The notes: generated from the letters alone by a model not told the origin. A DNA stretch of 64,000 nucleotides from Nemania diffusa (GCA_038501195.1 JBBPUQ010000010.1:1071501-1135500), one strand, 5' to 3'. Counted from the stretch's first letter, positions 12,829-25,452 are shown. Program-made: numbers and translations.

Positions 12829-15010
12829 GATGGAGAGCCGTGGTTGTTAGTGCGCTTTGTCAAGCACGGCTTGCGATTGGAGCTTTAGCTTGGTGGATTA
12901 TGTAATAATGGGGGACTGTTATTAACTACCTACAATCTAGGTATGTCTATGGGAGAGAATTAACTGTGCCATATATAAAACTATAGCTAACTTTTTATAA
13001 TTTTATGATAGTAAAGCAGTAGTCATTGTTAGAGCTAAGCAGTTCTCCTTTTTAATTTTAACTTTCATCTACGTTTATTCACAGAGAGTAGCCTAGAATT
13101 AAAGCTAAAACCTAAGCAAAAGTTGCAAAGTTGCTGTTTGCTGCACTGATGAACTTATACTACTGTACATAGCACATATCCTGCAAACTTTAAAAGCACG
13201 TGCTTTGATTAATATGGAAGGAGGTCTGTTATGTCCCAATAAGGGAAGAAAAGAAGACTATTTGTCATATCTATCGAAAAGTGAGTGCTATGCTGCCTAA
13301 CATTCATGGTAATATGCATCGATACAAGGACTCATACTAGGATAGGGGAATAAAACCTAAAGTGACAAAAAGATCCTTCAGGTGTTTAGGATCATCACCG
13401 TCATTGACCTCAGCCTATCACGAGCAAGTAGTAGTAGTTATATGCAAAGGCTGCACCAAACAAGGGACCTGCATGACGCCCGGGTCAGCTGTTAATTACT
13501 CACGTGCTACAAGGAGTACACTCCTCGTGGGCCGCGTACACGGCAGGTATCAAAACGGACGTCTAGAAAGTTCATAGGACATATAGTTAAAGTTTATTCA
13601 TTGTAACCAGTGTTGACATGTACAAAGTAAACTAGGATAGTATTATAAGTTTATGGCATAGGATAAGTTTAGCCTTTGTGTAAGCCTGTAACTGTCTATA
13701 GAATTTTTTGATCAGTATTGATACAATTAACTATTTATTATCTAGCTGCGCAGCCTAATCCTTTATATGATTATACCTCAACTTGTATATAATAGGTACA
13801 CAAAACAAACGGTACGGCCCGGAAATAATAGGGCAAACGTTCAAATAGCTCAACATCCCACAATCCTACGGACATAAGATCCCCTGCATTGCATGAGGGA
13901 AGGAAGCCCGTCCCGGAGCATGCGTTTGCATACCGAGTCATGGTACAACAAAGTTACCGAGTGGCCGGCATAAAGCAGTGTGACATGCCACAAGATGGTC
14001 CGTCACATACACAACGATGCCTGTACGCCCAACAAATAAATAAATACCCCTTGTGGTATCCCTGGGTTTTGCGACGGCGACTGCCAACATCAAGAAAATG
14101 CTCAACCTCGCAAGAAAGTCGAATCCCGGGAGACAGCTTCGCACTAGCGCCAACAAGCCTAGGTAGTCAAAATAGAATACTTCGCTTCTTGCAACCCTCA
14201 CCTCCTCCTTGTATGTGTGACGATATATAGGCAGGCACACCCTCGTAATTCACCCTAGGCACCAGCGTTCTTCATAACAGGATTTTACTGGTTGGTATAC
14301 AGAATATTCGCATTCAACCATCAGACGTGGCTTAACAGGGTATTAGGTATGCCTTCTATTTTACCAAAATATACACAACTATATAATTAACCCTCGCTTT
14401 TATTATGACTAATATCCAATAAAAGAGTAATCAAGGTAAACGAACTCTATGAGAATCGAAACTGAGCGTTAGCTTACGTAACAAACAAGAATCTCTTAGT
14501 CTTCAGAGCCTTAGTTCTCTTACACAATAAGTTAGACAGGTACCTAATCAAAACTGCAAAGTAAACAGAATGACAATATTTTCGGATTCGAGGTATGATA
14601 CGAGAACTGTGTGCCTGCTCCATCACCCACTTGCCCTAACACCAACTAACAAACCAGCCCAGCCAGCCAGCCAAGCCAGGAGCTCCCAATGCAATGTTAT
14701 CTATGTAGTACTGTCGTAAACCCTAGGGGCAGTGGAAGAATGCCTGCCACTATGAACAAACACCGTGGTTGGCTAAAGCTACTCATCTCAAATGACACCC
14801 GAAACTCCGTCTTTCATGTTCATGGCTACAATACGCTTTGCTAGCCGGGTATTTCTAACAGCAGACTGGTGGTATTCCCTCGCCTCACAATTCACTTGTG
14901 TGGGTTGCCTGCTGGAAAGTGCGGATCCCCCTCACAATATGGTTTATGCTAAATCCCTTTACGCCTACAAACTCCTGACCAAATTTGCATAGAAAAAAAG
15001 TCAGTTAATT
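12829..15010. other. Gene-free interval
   Basis: No gene seen. The longest frame (13889-14230, plus) opens with TTG rather than ATG and has no recognisable content. The region is AT-rich and without an evident repeat. It contains the 3' end of the SSH4-like transcript at its right edge. Confidence 0.5.
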
Positions 15011-16612
15011 TCAATAGCCAGTTCGTCTTAACATAGCTGTCGTATCGCTCCGGCTCCTGTCCCTACCAGCGCCTTGGCGTACAGCATCGCTATAACTGGG
15101 AATTGGGGGGTTGCTCGGGCGAAAAGTAGCCACGGAAGCTCCGCGACTCCTTACCGGGGTCCTAATGAGCGGAGTATTGTCGCTGTCGGAGCCGCTGCCT
15201 GCGCTATCTTCATCGGATTGCTGAGGGCTGCTATACTCAGGTGGTGGGTGTGAAGCTTCGTGCAGACCTAGGCCAGTAATGTTGACTACATGGTCTCCCG
15301 AGGGCGCGAAGCCATGGCTGCTGCTACTACCTTCACCAACTTCGTCCGTGGGAACCAACTGCGCTAGAGAAATATCGGTAGGACTTCTCTGTGGCCCTGG
15401 ACTGGTAGGTGGAAGGACTCGGTAACTGCCGCTGCGCGTTCGTGCGTGGCCAGAATCTAGTATCGGACCCCGGTTGCTATAGGGCTGGAATGGTTGTGAG
15501 TGAAAATGGGGCTGCGATGGTGATCCTGGAGTCTCGTCCTTCCTACGGCCGGATTCCAGTAGGATGCTACCTTGTTCGCTTCCGTAGGGGGGTGGTGGTG
15601 CCAGGCTGCCAGTCATCGGCGCAAGCCCCCATTTCTTCACGTTGGCCTCGATGAAGACGAAGCCAGCCTGTCCGAAGTTGACATGAATGATGCAGGGACC
15701 ATTGGCACCAACTGAAGGAAAGAAGTTCTGTGCTTTTAGCCCATGCACAACGTCATCTAACCGTCTACCATTGCGAGTGAAGAAGATAGTACCAGTCCGA
15801 GGGCGATATCCTACGCCGATAACATCGCCCTGAACGATCGGGGGCCCATAAGGCGTTGGCATGAAGGGTTGGTTGTATCTACGTGCGCCCGTTGATGTGT
15901 AGGCAACGGAGTATTTGTGATATCCTAAAAGTATTGGTTAGTGGCAAAGACGCTTGCCGGGGGATATAGGGCGCACGTACCTGGAAGCCTAAACAGGGGG
16001 TAGGGTTTCGTAGACATTCCGATGCTCAATAATGTGGCTTCGGACTTTTCATATATCTTTGCCTCCCAATAATAAACTTCGTTTTGTTTTGGCACAGGTA
16101 GATTGCTCATGACTGTGCACTCTGAGTCGAAGAATTCGATCTCGGTCCTGCCTTCGACAAAACAGTTGGCGATCTCCAACTCTGGCTCAAACTCCCATGC
16201 TGACACGCCCTTCTCTTGAATGGCTAAGTATTGCGATAATGAAATATCCGTCTGGACCGACTCGGGTGGGTTTGCTTGTATAAAGGCTGAGAGCTAGTTA
16301 GCTCGGATCACAACATAGCATTGAAGTATTTTCATCTCATGTCCTCCACATAGAGAATAAGGGGACTCTACCTTTGGCTCTAAGATATTCGGTTCTCTGC
16401 ATATCATCCATCGTTTCCAGAGCCTCCGCCTCCTCTTTGGCAAACGCCTGCTCATCATCATATTCGCCAGGCCGGCCGATCCGGTCGAGGAAGATGCGAC
16501 CAGAGGCGGTGTTGCGGAAGAAATAGATGACGAGAAAGATGAGGGCGACTATGATGGCAGAGCCAAAGGACGACAGGAGTCCAATGACGATGCCATCTAG
16601 AGGGGTCGTCAT
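15011..16612 (-). CDS. SSH4: SSH4-like SPRY/PPxY ubiquitin ligase adaptor
   Basis: Exons 16612-16372, 16286-15981 and 15924-15011 give 486 aa; introns are 85 and 56 nt. In yeast, Ssh4 is an endosomal/vacuolar membrane adaptor that brings the HECT ligase Rsp5 to cargo for multivesicular-body sorting. Seen here: one N-terminal membrane helix (about residues 8-32), a linker, then the family block AKAFIQANPP...DISLSQYLAIQEKGVSAWEFEPE, which leads into a SPRY domain (about residues 110-280). Two PPxY motifs follow, PPPY at 293-296 and PPEY at 410-413, the expected ligands of Rsp5 WW domains. The C-terminal tail is low-complexity. The frame stays open upstream of the chosen ATG to 16891, but that extension looks noncoding and would bury the membrane anchor, so 16612 is preferred. 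Confidence 0.92.
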
Positions 16613-19067
16613 GTTGGGCTTGTGGTGCTCGCGTATCGAGGGTGAAACCAGCGAGATCCAAGCCTGGGACGTTTCCGTCACCGAATCGCCACACTCATCC
16701 GGTCGCGCACTTGCCCAGGAGACGAACCCCGACGCTGTATCGAAAGAAAAATGGAACACGAGTACTATATAGAAGCTTCGAAGTCGGGCGTGATCAGACC
16801 GTTGCACAGGTTTAGGCGGGTCGTGGGATAATGCAGATGATCGAAGTAATCGTAGTGCCGGTGGTCGTCTCAGTCGTCGGTGCTGGCACACTCAATTGCC
16901 CGACGGATTCGACGGTGGGTGGAATGTGGTGGCGATAAGGCGAGAAGACACTACGGAACCGCTTGTTGTCGGTGTGGGGATTCGATCCGATCGACTGCAC
17001 TCGAGGCGATGTTGGCGATGAAGATGACAGAAACAGAAATAAAAACAATACGTAAAGAAAGCAATGAGGAAAGAAAGCCAAGGATTTCGCTCTCTGCTGT
17101 TGAAACGACCGGGTTTAGGTGAGGGACAATAGCAAGCCAGCTTGGAAGAGGAATGGTAGATAGATAGAAGTGTGTGTCAATGGTTCGAATGGTAGGGAGA
17201 ATAATAGTCGATAGTGAAGAGGGTACCGAGTAGGTAGGTCGGTCGGTCGGTCGGTACCCGATGTGACCTGCTACAGAGAAGGATTGGGGTAGCCCGTAAT
17301 ACTCAATACTCAATACTAGCCTAGGTACCTACAGTAATGTACGCTGTACGCTGTAGAATTTAGGTAGATAATGGGGGATGCAGGTGGACGATACGTAGAC
17401 CGCCAACCACATGCACGGTCTTGGTCTGGCCCTTCGAAACCTAACTGCCTCACGTTGTAGATAAGTTAGGTATTTCCCACTGGCTTCTGTGTCGGACTGT
17501 ACATGTACAGCGAATTAACTTCGGGTTGCGCGGGAAGAGTCGTAATGCTGTGGGTACTTTCCGGATTGGTAGTTGTCTGCTGGGTCTATGCGTAATGGGT
17601 GTGGGTCAACGCCTATTCTGTACAGCAGGTAGGCATCTGCTATGGATTGTAGGTACCTAGCGCAGGTACTGTACACCGACCCAAAATAGTTTGTTAGATA
17701 GATAGCGGTTTACCGTTACGTCGTCCCAGCTTTTAACCTTAACAGGAAGCGGGGATGGAGTTGGGCTCGTTGCCGCTGTCTATCTGTTTAGACTCTATCT
17801 ATGTATCTAGACTCTACACATATTTAGGGAGAATACCAAGTAGGTAGATAGTAGTGCATCTTGTAGAAGGTAAATACTCGTCCAGGCCCAGGACAGTATA
17901 ATGGGTGCCTACATAGAACAGGGCGTTGATCAGATCGTCCCATCTTACATACCTACATAAGGTATTCTATACTGTAGGTACTTACTTAAAGTACATACGT
18001 ATAGGTACATATGTAGCTCTGGATGTCTGGTGGCAACCCGTGTGTGATTTGTATTAAACCCACCAAAAAGCCCCATGAGTAGGGAGAATGATGCAATACT
18101 TACACACCTGACAATAGTTCTTATCTAGGCTGAGAATAAGAAATCCAAGACACCTCAATAATTGACCCTTCTGTCGCAATTAATCTAGAGCTACCTCAGG
18201 GTAGGTAGGTAGCATCCAGCTTCACCTCTTCACCAGATATGCGCTTTATTTAGCATGCATGAGCATGATGGCCGAGCTTGGTTAACGTGGGGTCTCCCAT
18301 AATGATAAGCTACTGCCAAGAAGTCTCGAGCTGTTTCATCAGGCGCGCTCGATGAGTCCTGGCTGTTGAGCTGTTGACTCTCTGGCCACGATTGAAATGT
18401 CCTTCTCTTTCGGCTGAGTTACCTATGTAGTACTCTGACAGCCTAGTTTTCAGGTGGTTTAGCCTCAGGTCTTACATTGTAATTTTAGGTCAGGAGCTTA
18501 GGGCTTGCAGGCGTCACCCAACAGGGCTGTGCAGTATGATAATACATGCGGTATTACTTCGAGTCACGATCGATACCTAGCGATACGAACTCGACATCTG
18601 TAACCCTTATGCCATCCCATCCTCTGAACTTTGTAACGGGAGAAGGGGTGATTAGCCGGGGTAAGTTTTATTTTTTATTTTGCTTTTTACTATAAATTCG
18701 CTTTAATTATTAGCTACCTAAGCCATAGTATTGTGGAAATGGGTCACGGAATAAACGAAGCCTGTTTCAGATTATGCTGTTGATATCCACGTACTATTGC
18801 GTACTATGAAATGATGTCCTCTGTAAGCTGAACCACTGCGCTAGTTACCAAGGTATATGTTCCTTCTCAAAACCATAGAGCCGTGGAAAAATGCTTTACT
18901 TCCAAGCCTGTCGGCTACACAGCTCAGTTTGAGGTACCTACTTAAACATAAGATCATAGCTTAACCCTCCGATTTTACATAGTTGTACACTGTAATAATA
19001 AGGCCATGATCATGTCGTTCTATACACTGAGTACTGGACTCAAATAGTCCCACATGGCATACGTGGC
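16613..19067. other. SSH4 promoter and gene-poor interval
   Basis: No gene supported. The interval holds the SSH4 upstream region and then about 1.5 kb before the SHG1 stop codon. TAGGTACCTA palindromes occur at 17322-17331 and 17650-17659. An inverted repeat around a GGTC microsatellite is listed separately. Confidence 0.5.
17221..17259. repeat. Inverted repeat around GGTC microsatellite
   Basis: GGGTACCG (17221-17228) and CGGTACCC (17252-17259) are perfect 8-bp inverted arms around a GTAG/GTCG tetranucleotide tract. The arms could form a small hairpin. It lies about 600 bp upstream of the SSH4-like start codon. No function is shown by the sequence. Confidence 0.6.
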
Positions 19068-21790
19068 TTAGGGGCTTCGACTGCGTCTGCGCCTATCCCT
19101 GCGGGACGTGCTTCTTTCACGCCGGCTGCGCCTATCTCGGTCCCTGTCCCTGTCCCGGTCCCGGTCCCGGTCTCTATCCCGGTCTCTGTCACGATATCTA
19201 TCTCGGGAACGGGAGCGGGCCTTGTCACGTTCACGGCTTCGATCCCTGTCTCGGCTGCGTTCGCGCTCCCGCTCCCGCTCTCGGCGTCGACTTCGACTTC
19301 TGCTTCTGCTTCGGCGTCGTTCACGACGGCTATCACGATCTCGATCCCGGTCTCTGTCATGGTCCCTGTCGCGCCGTTCCTCCCGATCACGATCACCTCG
19401 GTCTCGGTCTCGTTCTCGTTCAGGATACTTGTCTACTCGCTTGTCAGGCTCTCTATCGCGGTCGCGATCCCTGTCCCGGTCACGATCACGTTCCGGAGGT
19501 CGATAACGATCGATCTCATCAGGGACGCGCGACCTTTTGACCTCGGGAGAGCGGTCTCCGGTACTCCGTCTGTCGTCAAGACCTGGGATGGGGAGACCCT
19601 TTTCGCGAGCTTCCTTTTGTGCCTTGAGATATGCCTTGGCTTCTTGCTCCCGCCTTTTGATTTCGCTTTGCTTCCATGTCTCGGCGTCATTTAAGACGGG
19701 CCCTTTAGATGTGGTTGGTCGAGATCTAGAACGGCTTCTACGATCGTGGTCACGATCAACAGCTTGGTCACGATCACGATCACGATCTTTATGTTCCCTG
19801 TCCCGTTCGCCTGCCCGTTCTCGTGTCTTCTCACTATCGTGATCCTTATTTTTGTCTCTGTCCCGGCTACGTGCGCGCCTTGTAGATCGGCTAGGTTCCC
19901 GGCGGTCAGAAACCAACTTGGAGCGACTTCTGTCACGTCTCTCTGTACGATCACGAGGCGAACGAGAACGATCTCGGTGGGTTTCTCGTCGATCACTGCG
20001 AATTTTTGAGCGGCTTCGAGCCCGTTTCTCGCGATCATCTTTCGCACGAGAACGGCTTCGCGCTCTACGATCAGGTCTGTAACAGTTCGGTGAGCGGCTG
20101 CGGTCTCTCCTTTCAGTTCTCGTCCTGGAGCGGCTTCTCGCATCCCTCTCTCGTACTCGCGACCGGCTTCTATAGCGGTCTCCAGGTCGGTACGTATCTT
20201 TTTCGGGGGTTCTTTCCCTTATGTGGTTCCTTGATCTGCTTCGCTCTCTACGGTCTATACGATGTCGTGATCTGCTCCTATCTCGCTTATCGGCCTTGCC
20301 ACGTGAGTGACTACGTTCTCGAGCTCGCTCGCGATGTTTACGGTCATCTACCGCGCTATGTGATTGATCCCGATGATGTCGTGATGGGTTGGGACTGGAC
20401 TTTCGTTCGTTCTTGATCTTCGAATCCTTGGAATCTTTGGGGTCTTTGATTTCCCTAGCCTCTAAGACACCCTTCGACTCACTGGATTGGACATCTTTTG
20501 TTTCTTTAGTGCTCTTCGCATCTTTTATCGAATCTCTAGGCTCGCTCTTAACCAACTCTGGACCTTTCTTTAGATCTAAGGTCTTCGTAGAATCACGACG
20601 TATGGGTTGTATTGCAGAGGCGGGCTTTGTTCTCCGAGGGGGCGGTACTAGGGCTTGATCAATCTCCATCTCGAGTGGTTTGGAGTTGTCCTTGTTGCTT
20701 TCACGTAAAAGATCTGCAAGTGCTTCTTGTTCAAGTCTTTCATGGTCTTCCTTGGTAAGCTGCTTCTTGATGTCCTCAGTCTTACCGCGATCATGCCCCT
20801 CGCCAGCAGATCGCTCCCGTCGTCGCCTCTCGCGGCTGTCGCGCCGCCGGCTTCTATCACGGTCCCGATCTCGATGATGCGACCTTGACCTTGATCTAGA
20901 CCTGCGCCGGGAATCTCGATCGAGGTCTCTGTCATGATCGCGGTCGCGCTCACGGGCTCGACGGCGCTCGTCTCGTTCCTTTTCCCTGTCTCGCTGGCGT
21001 TCTTCCTCCTTCTTTTCTCTTTCTCGCCGACGGGCATCGCGCTCTTCCTTGCGTTTCGCCTCGACGGCCTCAAGCTCGCGTTCTCGTTCACGTTCTCGCT
21101 GTTTCCTTTCTTCGCGCTCGATCTTGAGTTTCTCTTCTTGTATTTGCTTTTCTTTAAGGCGAATTTCTTGGCGAAGCTGTTCCCGAGCGGCTAGTTTCGC
21201 GGTTGATTCGGCAGCATATTCCTCATCTGTCTTGGAGCCGCGGACTCGCTCCTCTTCTGCCTTTTCAGCCCCGATCTCAAGCTGGCGCAGCTCGCGCATG
21301 CGCTCTTCTATAGCCTTCACATCGATAAGTTGGTCAAGGACGGCTTCAGCTTTCTGGTAGACGCCAGAGCGGTCGAGTGCGCCGTCAATCAGGGCCGCAG
21401 CTTTGCGGCGTTCGAGGGTGAGGAGCTGGCCTGGATTTCGCTCGACTTCTTGTTCAGCCACTTCGAGGATAGACTTCGTAACTTGCGCCTCGTAATCCTA
21501 GATGAGCACTGGAGTTAGAGGTTGGTCTCATTGAATGGTATGACAGGGGCAAGGGTTGTGGTGGACTGTACACTCTGTTCAAACTTCTCCCAGACTTGCT
21601 TGCGAATTGCGTCGTAACCGCCCTTCTTTTTGAAGCTGTGAGCTAAACCCTCGATTGCTGATCGGGTGGCTGATGGCAAAGGGAGGTCCGAGGCCTTGAA
21701 TTTTCGCGGAGGCAGAGGCGCAATTGTGATGGCATTTAATGAACCGGGCGTTTGCTCAGTAGACGCCATGGCGACGACCGAAGAGGCCAT
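19068..21790 (-). CDS. SHG1: COMPASS (Set1C) component SHG1 with long RD/RE-rich tail
   Basis: Exons 21790-21572 and 21497-19068 give 882 aa. The intron (74 nt) starts GTACAG and has a CTAAC branch just before the TCTAG acceptor; an in-frame TAG inside it confirms splicing. The spliced N-terminus is a BOD1/SHG1 domain, about residues 45-125: HSFKKKGGYDAIRKQVWEKF, then QVTKSILEVAEQEVERNPGQ and LERRKAAALIDGALDRSGVY. SHG1 is a subunit of the Set1 histone H3K4 methyltransferase complex in the nucleus. A predicted coiled coil rich in Glu, Arg and Lys follows, then some 600 residues of RS/RD/RE dipeptides resembling splicing-factor tails. The yeast protein is only about 140 aa, so the tail is the odd part. 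Frames on the opposite strand here are shadows of the RD/RS codons. Confidence 0.9.
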
Positions 21791-22370
21791 CGGGCCTCAG
21801 GTCTTGATGTTACTTCAGATAAGGGTCCAACAGTTGTCACGCGCAGGGATAGCGACCGCTGCCTTTAGTTGTGGGAGTATAACGAATTTGTCGTGAAGAA
21901 GACGCCGAGTAATATGAAGGGACGAAAGAGGGAAAAAAAGGCTTGTGAGGTCTCGCCGTCGCATAGGATGATAGAAGATGACGCCTGGAGAAATTGAATT
22001 TAGGTAGATTCTTAGGTACCTAAAGGTAAAGGAACCCTGCACGCTGAAAGGCGCGTTTTGTACAGTACCTACTTCTTAGAGGTAGGTACCTCCCCAGGTA
22101 GGCAGGTAGTGGTGTGTAGGCTAGGTACCTAGGTACAAAATGGTCCGTGCGCAAACCTACCACCCCTGCCACCTGCTTGAGCCTTCAATTCCGGTACCAT
22201 CCCCCAACTCGAGATAATTCCATAGTACAGCTAAATCACGATCAATCAATCAGCGCAATCACCACCGACAAAGCCAACCGCAGACCGAGACAGCGTCGAA
22301 CGCCCAGCTGCAACGGACGGGACATACTGGAATCGGCCATCGAGGCAAATCTCTACTCTAATCAATCACA
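21791..22370. promoter_or_regulatory. Divergent promoter, SHG1 / complex I subunit
   Basis: This 580-bp interval separates two outward-facing start codons. Its middle has a cluster of perfect palindromes, TTAGGTACCTAA (22012-22023) and CTAGGTACCTAG (22121-22132), with further GGTAGGTACC and TACAGTACC units between them. These may be binding sites or simply the dispersed intergenic motif of this genome. Confidence 0.45.
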
Positions 22371-22737
22371 ATGGTGCATAGAGTCGTCTTCTGGACCGGC
22401 TTCGGTATGATAGCTTAGCTTCCCCAGACCTACAATTCACCTACAATTCACCTGGTCAACAACTATGAGTTATTTTCCTAGGCCTGTATAATGTGGCTGA
22501 CTACTTGTTCCAGGTGTCGCCGTTCGCTTCTGGCAGCTCGGGCTTGAAATGCGGCCTTTCTTCAATAGAGGCTCATTATGGGCATGGCCGGTCTTTGCAG
22601 GCGTGGGCGCGAGCTTCGGATACTGGCTACAAGGCGTCGATGAGCGACAAACAGCAGTACTAGAAGAGCGCAAGCAATTGATTATAGAAAAGAGGGCAAG
22701 GAAGGCAGCTCGCGATGCTGAAGCGGAAGCCTTGTAA
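22371..22737 (+). CDS. Small accessory subunit of mitochondrial complex I (NUUM-like)
   Basis: Exon 1 is 22371-22404 and exon 2 is 22514-22737, giving 85 aa; the 109-nt intron begins GTATGA and ends CCAG. The protein opens MVHRVVFWTGFGVAVRFWQ, then LEMRPFF, then one membrane helix (about residues 31-49) and a charged C-terminal helix full of Lys, Arg and Glu. This pattern matches fungal proteins annotated as a small NADH:ubiquinone oxidoreductase accessory subunit (NUUM in Yarrowia, or '14 kDa subunit'); the exact subunit name comes from memory. Such subunits sit in the inner membrane arm of complex I and have no redox centre. The gene is head-to-head with SHG1 and tail-to-tail with eIF2B delta. 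Confidence 0.75.
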
Positions 22738-23057
22738 TAAGTCGATATCCCGTTGGTCTACATTGTACGAAAGATCGGGGAGATTCTGGCATCACTACAA
22801 ACCAAATACCTCGACTATTATATGCGAACCGAAGCAAACTTTCATCTTGCAAACACATTGGATTTCGCTATTATCTTTGTGTACTCCGATCTCCAGTTTC
22901 GCTGCCTGCCCTCGTGAGAGGGTCCGCCGCATATTCTGTTGTATGCAAACCGGCTCCCCCCTAGATCTTATATTATACACAATCGCCATTTCAAATGCTC
23001 ATTGCATAGATACTACCTACTGCCCCCTACTCATAACCTCTAAGAACGATCCATCTT

Positions 23058-24547
23058 CTAGTTGGAGTCTTCGAGTTTCCGCAGCAGATATGAGACTGAT
23101 GTTGGCTGAGCACTTGATATTTCGGTCACCACCGTGGATAGATAATGGCTGAGCGTAGTGTCGTAGAGCAATCTAAATGAAGAGCCAGAGCATCTCTCTG
23201 GGTCAATCTCGTTGTATGTGAGTGAGTCTGTCGATACTCTGTCGGTGATGTTAATGGTCTCGCAAAGTGCGTAGACCTTCTTCCCAAAATCATGGCCGGC
23301 TATCGCTAGGTCAGAAGTGCCGCAGCGGCCATACAACGCACCGTTGTTGAACATCCCTTCAGTACCTAGGAAGATTATGTCGGCACGCTTGACGTGGAAC
23401 CGAAGCGCGCCGAAATCGCCGCTATACGACACCTTCACTCCTTTTGCAGTTAATGTCTTTGCTAGAACCTGACCCTGTCGTTCGTATGGATCGTCAATTA
23501 CGATAACATTGAACTTTTTGCCAACTACTAGGTGGGCGTGAAGCAAGGTTTTCTCGACAAGAGTATTCCGGCCATATACCAAGACCACGTCATCGTCTCC
23601 AATGTATTCGGCAGCCTTTTGAGTAATTACGACATCCGCAAAATTAATGCGCTCCTGTATGAATGCGTCTATGCTTGCACAAAGCTCCTTTTTGGCCTCG
23701 GCATCCGGGACGTCTGGATCAATCTTACTAACTTGTAACTTCAGCCAGCGGATGGCATTTCCCATAGAAAAGCACATCGGACGGCAAGCGCTTAAGTACT
23801 CGATTTGTGGATTTAGAACATGAGGCGTGAGATGCCTCGCCAGTGTGTTTCCAGGTGGCGTGGTGTATGAATCGATCACCTACCGAGGGGGTTAGTGCTG
23901 TTTGGGCAGATAGACGCTACATATACGGATTTTACCTTTTTGAAGGCTAGTAGCGTGGCGTTTAACCTGGTGATGCTCTCGTCAATGGCAAAAGTCGCCA
24001 TTTGTTGGCCAAGGGCCAGGACCGTAGGGTGGACATCCTTGTCGGCCTGGGTGATTGGTAGCCGCTTGGCCATGGATAGATGACTGAAACATTCTGGGAT
24101 CGAACTCTCTGGTTTGGGGGGGATGGTTGGTACAGAACCCCTAGATCCCGTAGCTCTTGCAGCCGCGCCCGAGCTGGCGGGTGGAGCTCCGTCTGGTTTA
24201 CCCTTTGCCTTGTTCCCTTTCGACTCTGTGGCGGGATGACCGGATTGTGAAGCGGATGGGGGGGCTGGTGCACCTCCTGGTGCCGTTTCTTTAGTTGCTT
24301 TCACTTGGGCTCGCCGTGCCTGCTTTTCCGCCTTTGCTTTGGCCTTCAGTTCTGCGCCAGAGAGTTTGGGAGCCGTGGATGGGGCCGCATTCTCGCTTTT
24401 GGTTTGCGACTCGGCTTTAGTTTCCGGCTCGCCTTTGGTCTGCGATTCGCCATTTGAAGGGGTTTGTGTGTTTTCCGGGAGAGTTTGAGGCTTTTCTAGA
24501 ATATTCGGTTTTATCTCCACCGGAAGGGGAGCTGTTGTGGTCGACAT
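23058..24547 (-). CDS. GCD2: Translation initiation factor eIF2B subunit delta
   Basis: Exons 24547-23936 and 23879-23058 give 477 aa; the 56-nt intron starts GTAAAA. eIF2B is the cytoplasmic guanine-nucleotide exchange factor that recycles eIF2-GDP, and its delta subunit belongs to the regulatory subcomplex sensing phosphorylated eIF2 alpha. The first 150 residues are a Lys/Ala/Glu-rich disordered tail, usual for delta. The Rossmann-like IF-2B domain begins near residue 170 and fills the rest: ADVVITQKAAEYIGDDDVVL, then VIVIDDPYERQG, GVKVSYSGDFGALRF, ADIIFLGTEGMFNNGALYGR and YNEIDPERC. The NNGALYGRCGT and YNEIDP motifs are typical of this family. It is divergent from the DAK gene. Confidence 0.93.
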
Positions 24548-25452
24548 AATCGATTTGCTTGATCTTAGATAATGCGCGACAAGAACCAGTCTAGTATATC
24601 GTTAAGAAGAAGATTATTTTTGAGCGAGGTGGGATGTCGCGGCACAGTCTTCTAGATCTGGTGTATACAGAGATGAAATGCGGACTAGTGAATAATTAGT
24701 CCTGTGTTGACAGTAGGTTATTTCCCCAACAGATAGGAAACTATCATGCTTGGTAGGGGGTCGGTGGTAGGTTTGAACTAGATATGTTTACATGTTGAGT
24801 CACAAGCAAAATCCTAAATCCAATTTGCCAGTTTCTGATGATCGAACGTGGGGTCCAAGGAATTCTAGCACCTGCCAAGCCACATCACCGAGCAACGCGG
24901 GGCTCACAAGCCACAATCCCTCCCGGTTACCTCCCAAAAGGGTTTAGCATGGTTTCCTGTTTCCTAATAGGTAACCGAGGCGGAATACTCCACCTTTGAG
25001 CTACCTAACCTCAGTGCCCCTCGCCCTCAGTGTCGTCACTCTCTTAGCCCCTCATTGTACCTGGGGTACCTCAGATGTACCTACCCGGTACGGGGCGCCA
25101 TGCTTTACCTATCCATCATCAAGATCGCGCGCCAAATAAATCGTCCAAAATCGAGTGCATGTGGGCAGGCTAAGTTCCTTCAGAGGTGAACTGGCAATAT
25201 ATCCAGGATAATCAAATCCGTGTTACCGATGTAGCATTGTCTGGTGCTAGATTGACGAACCCCGCCTCTCAGCTCAGACAGCTTCACGCAATTCTACAAC
25301 TTATATCTTAAGAGGTTGGTTATATAATTATTTATACCTAGATCAAAACCATCGAAGACCTTTGCTATTTCTTTTTAACCAAATACCCATATCCAAGTCG
25401 CTACAGCTTTACGTAACGAGGAATTCATGTGATAGCCTTCACCACTTGCACC
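24548..25452. promoter_or_regulatory. Divergent promoter, eIF2B delta / DAK
   Basis: A 905-bp interval between outward-facing start codons. A TATA-like stretch (TTATATAATTATTTATACC) lies near 25319-25337, about 115-135 bp before the DAK ATG. GGTACC-type units occur near 25062-25095. No specific factor site can be assigned. Confidence 0.45.

Noticed and set aside
13889..14230. 113-codon plus-strand frame
   Set aside because: It opens with TTG, has no domain and overlaps a similar-sized frame on the other strand, as expected by chance.
16613..16891. N-terminal extension of SSH4
   Set aside because: The extension would put about 90 unconserved residues before the membrane anchor; homologues start close to the helix.
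19108..19506. Arg/Ser/Leu repeat frame on the plus strand
   Set aside because: It is the antisense shadow of the SHG1 RD/RE tail; its LSRSRS pattern is just the complement of RDRD codons.
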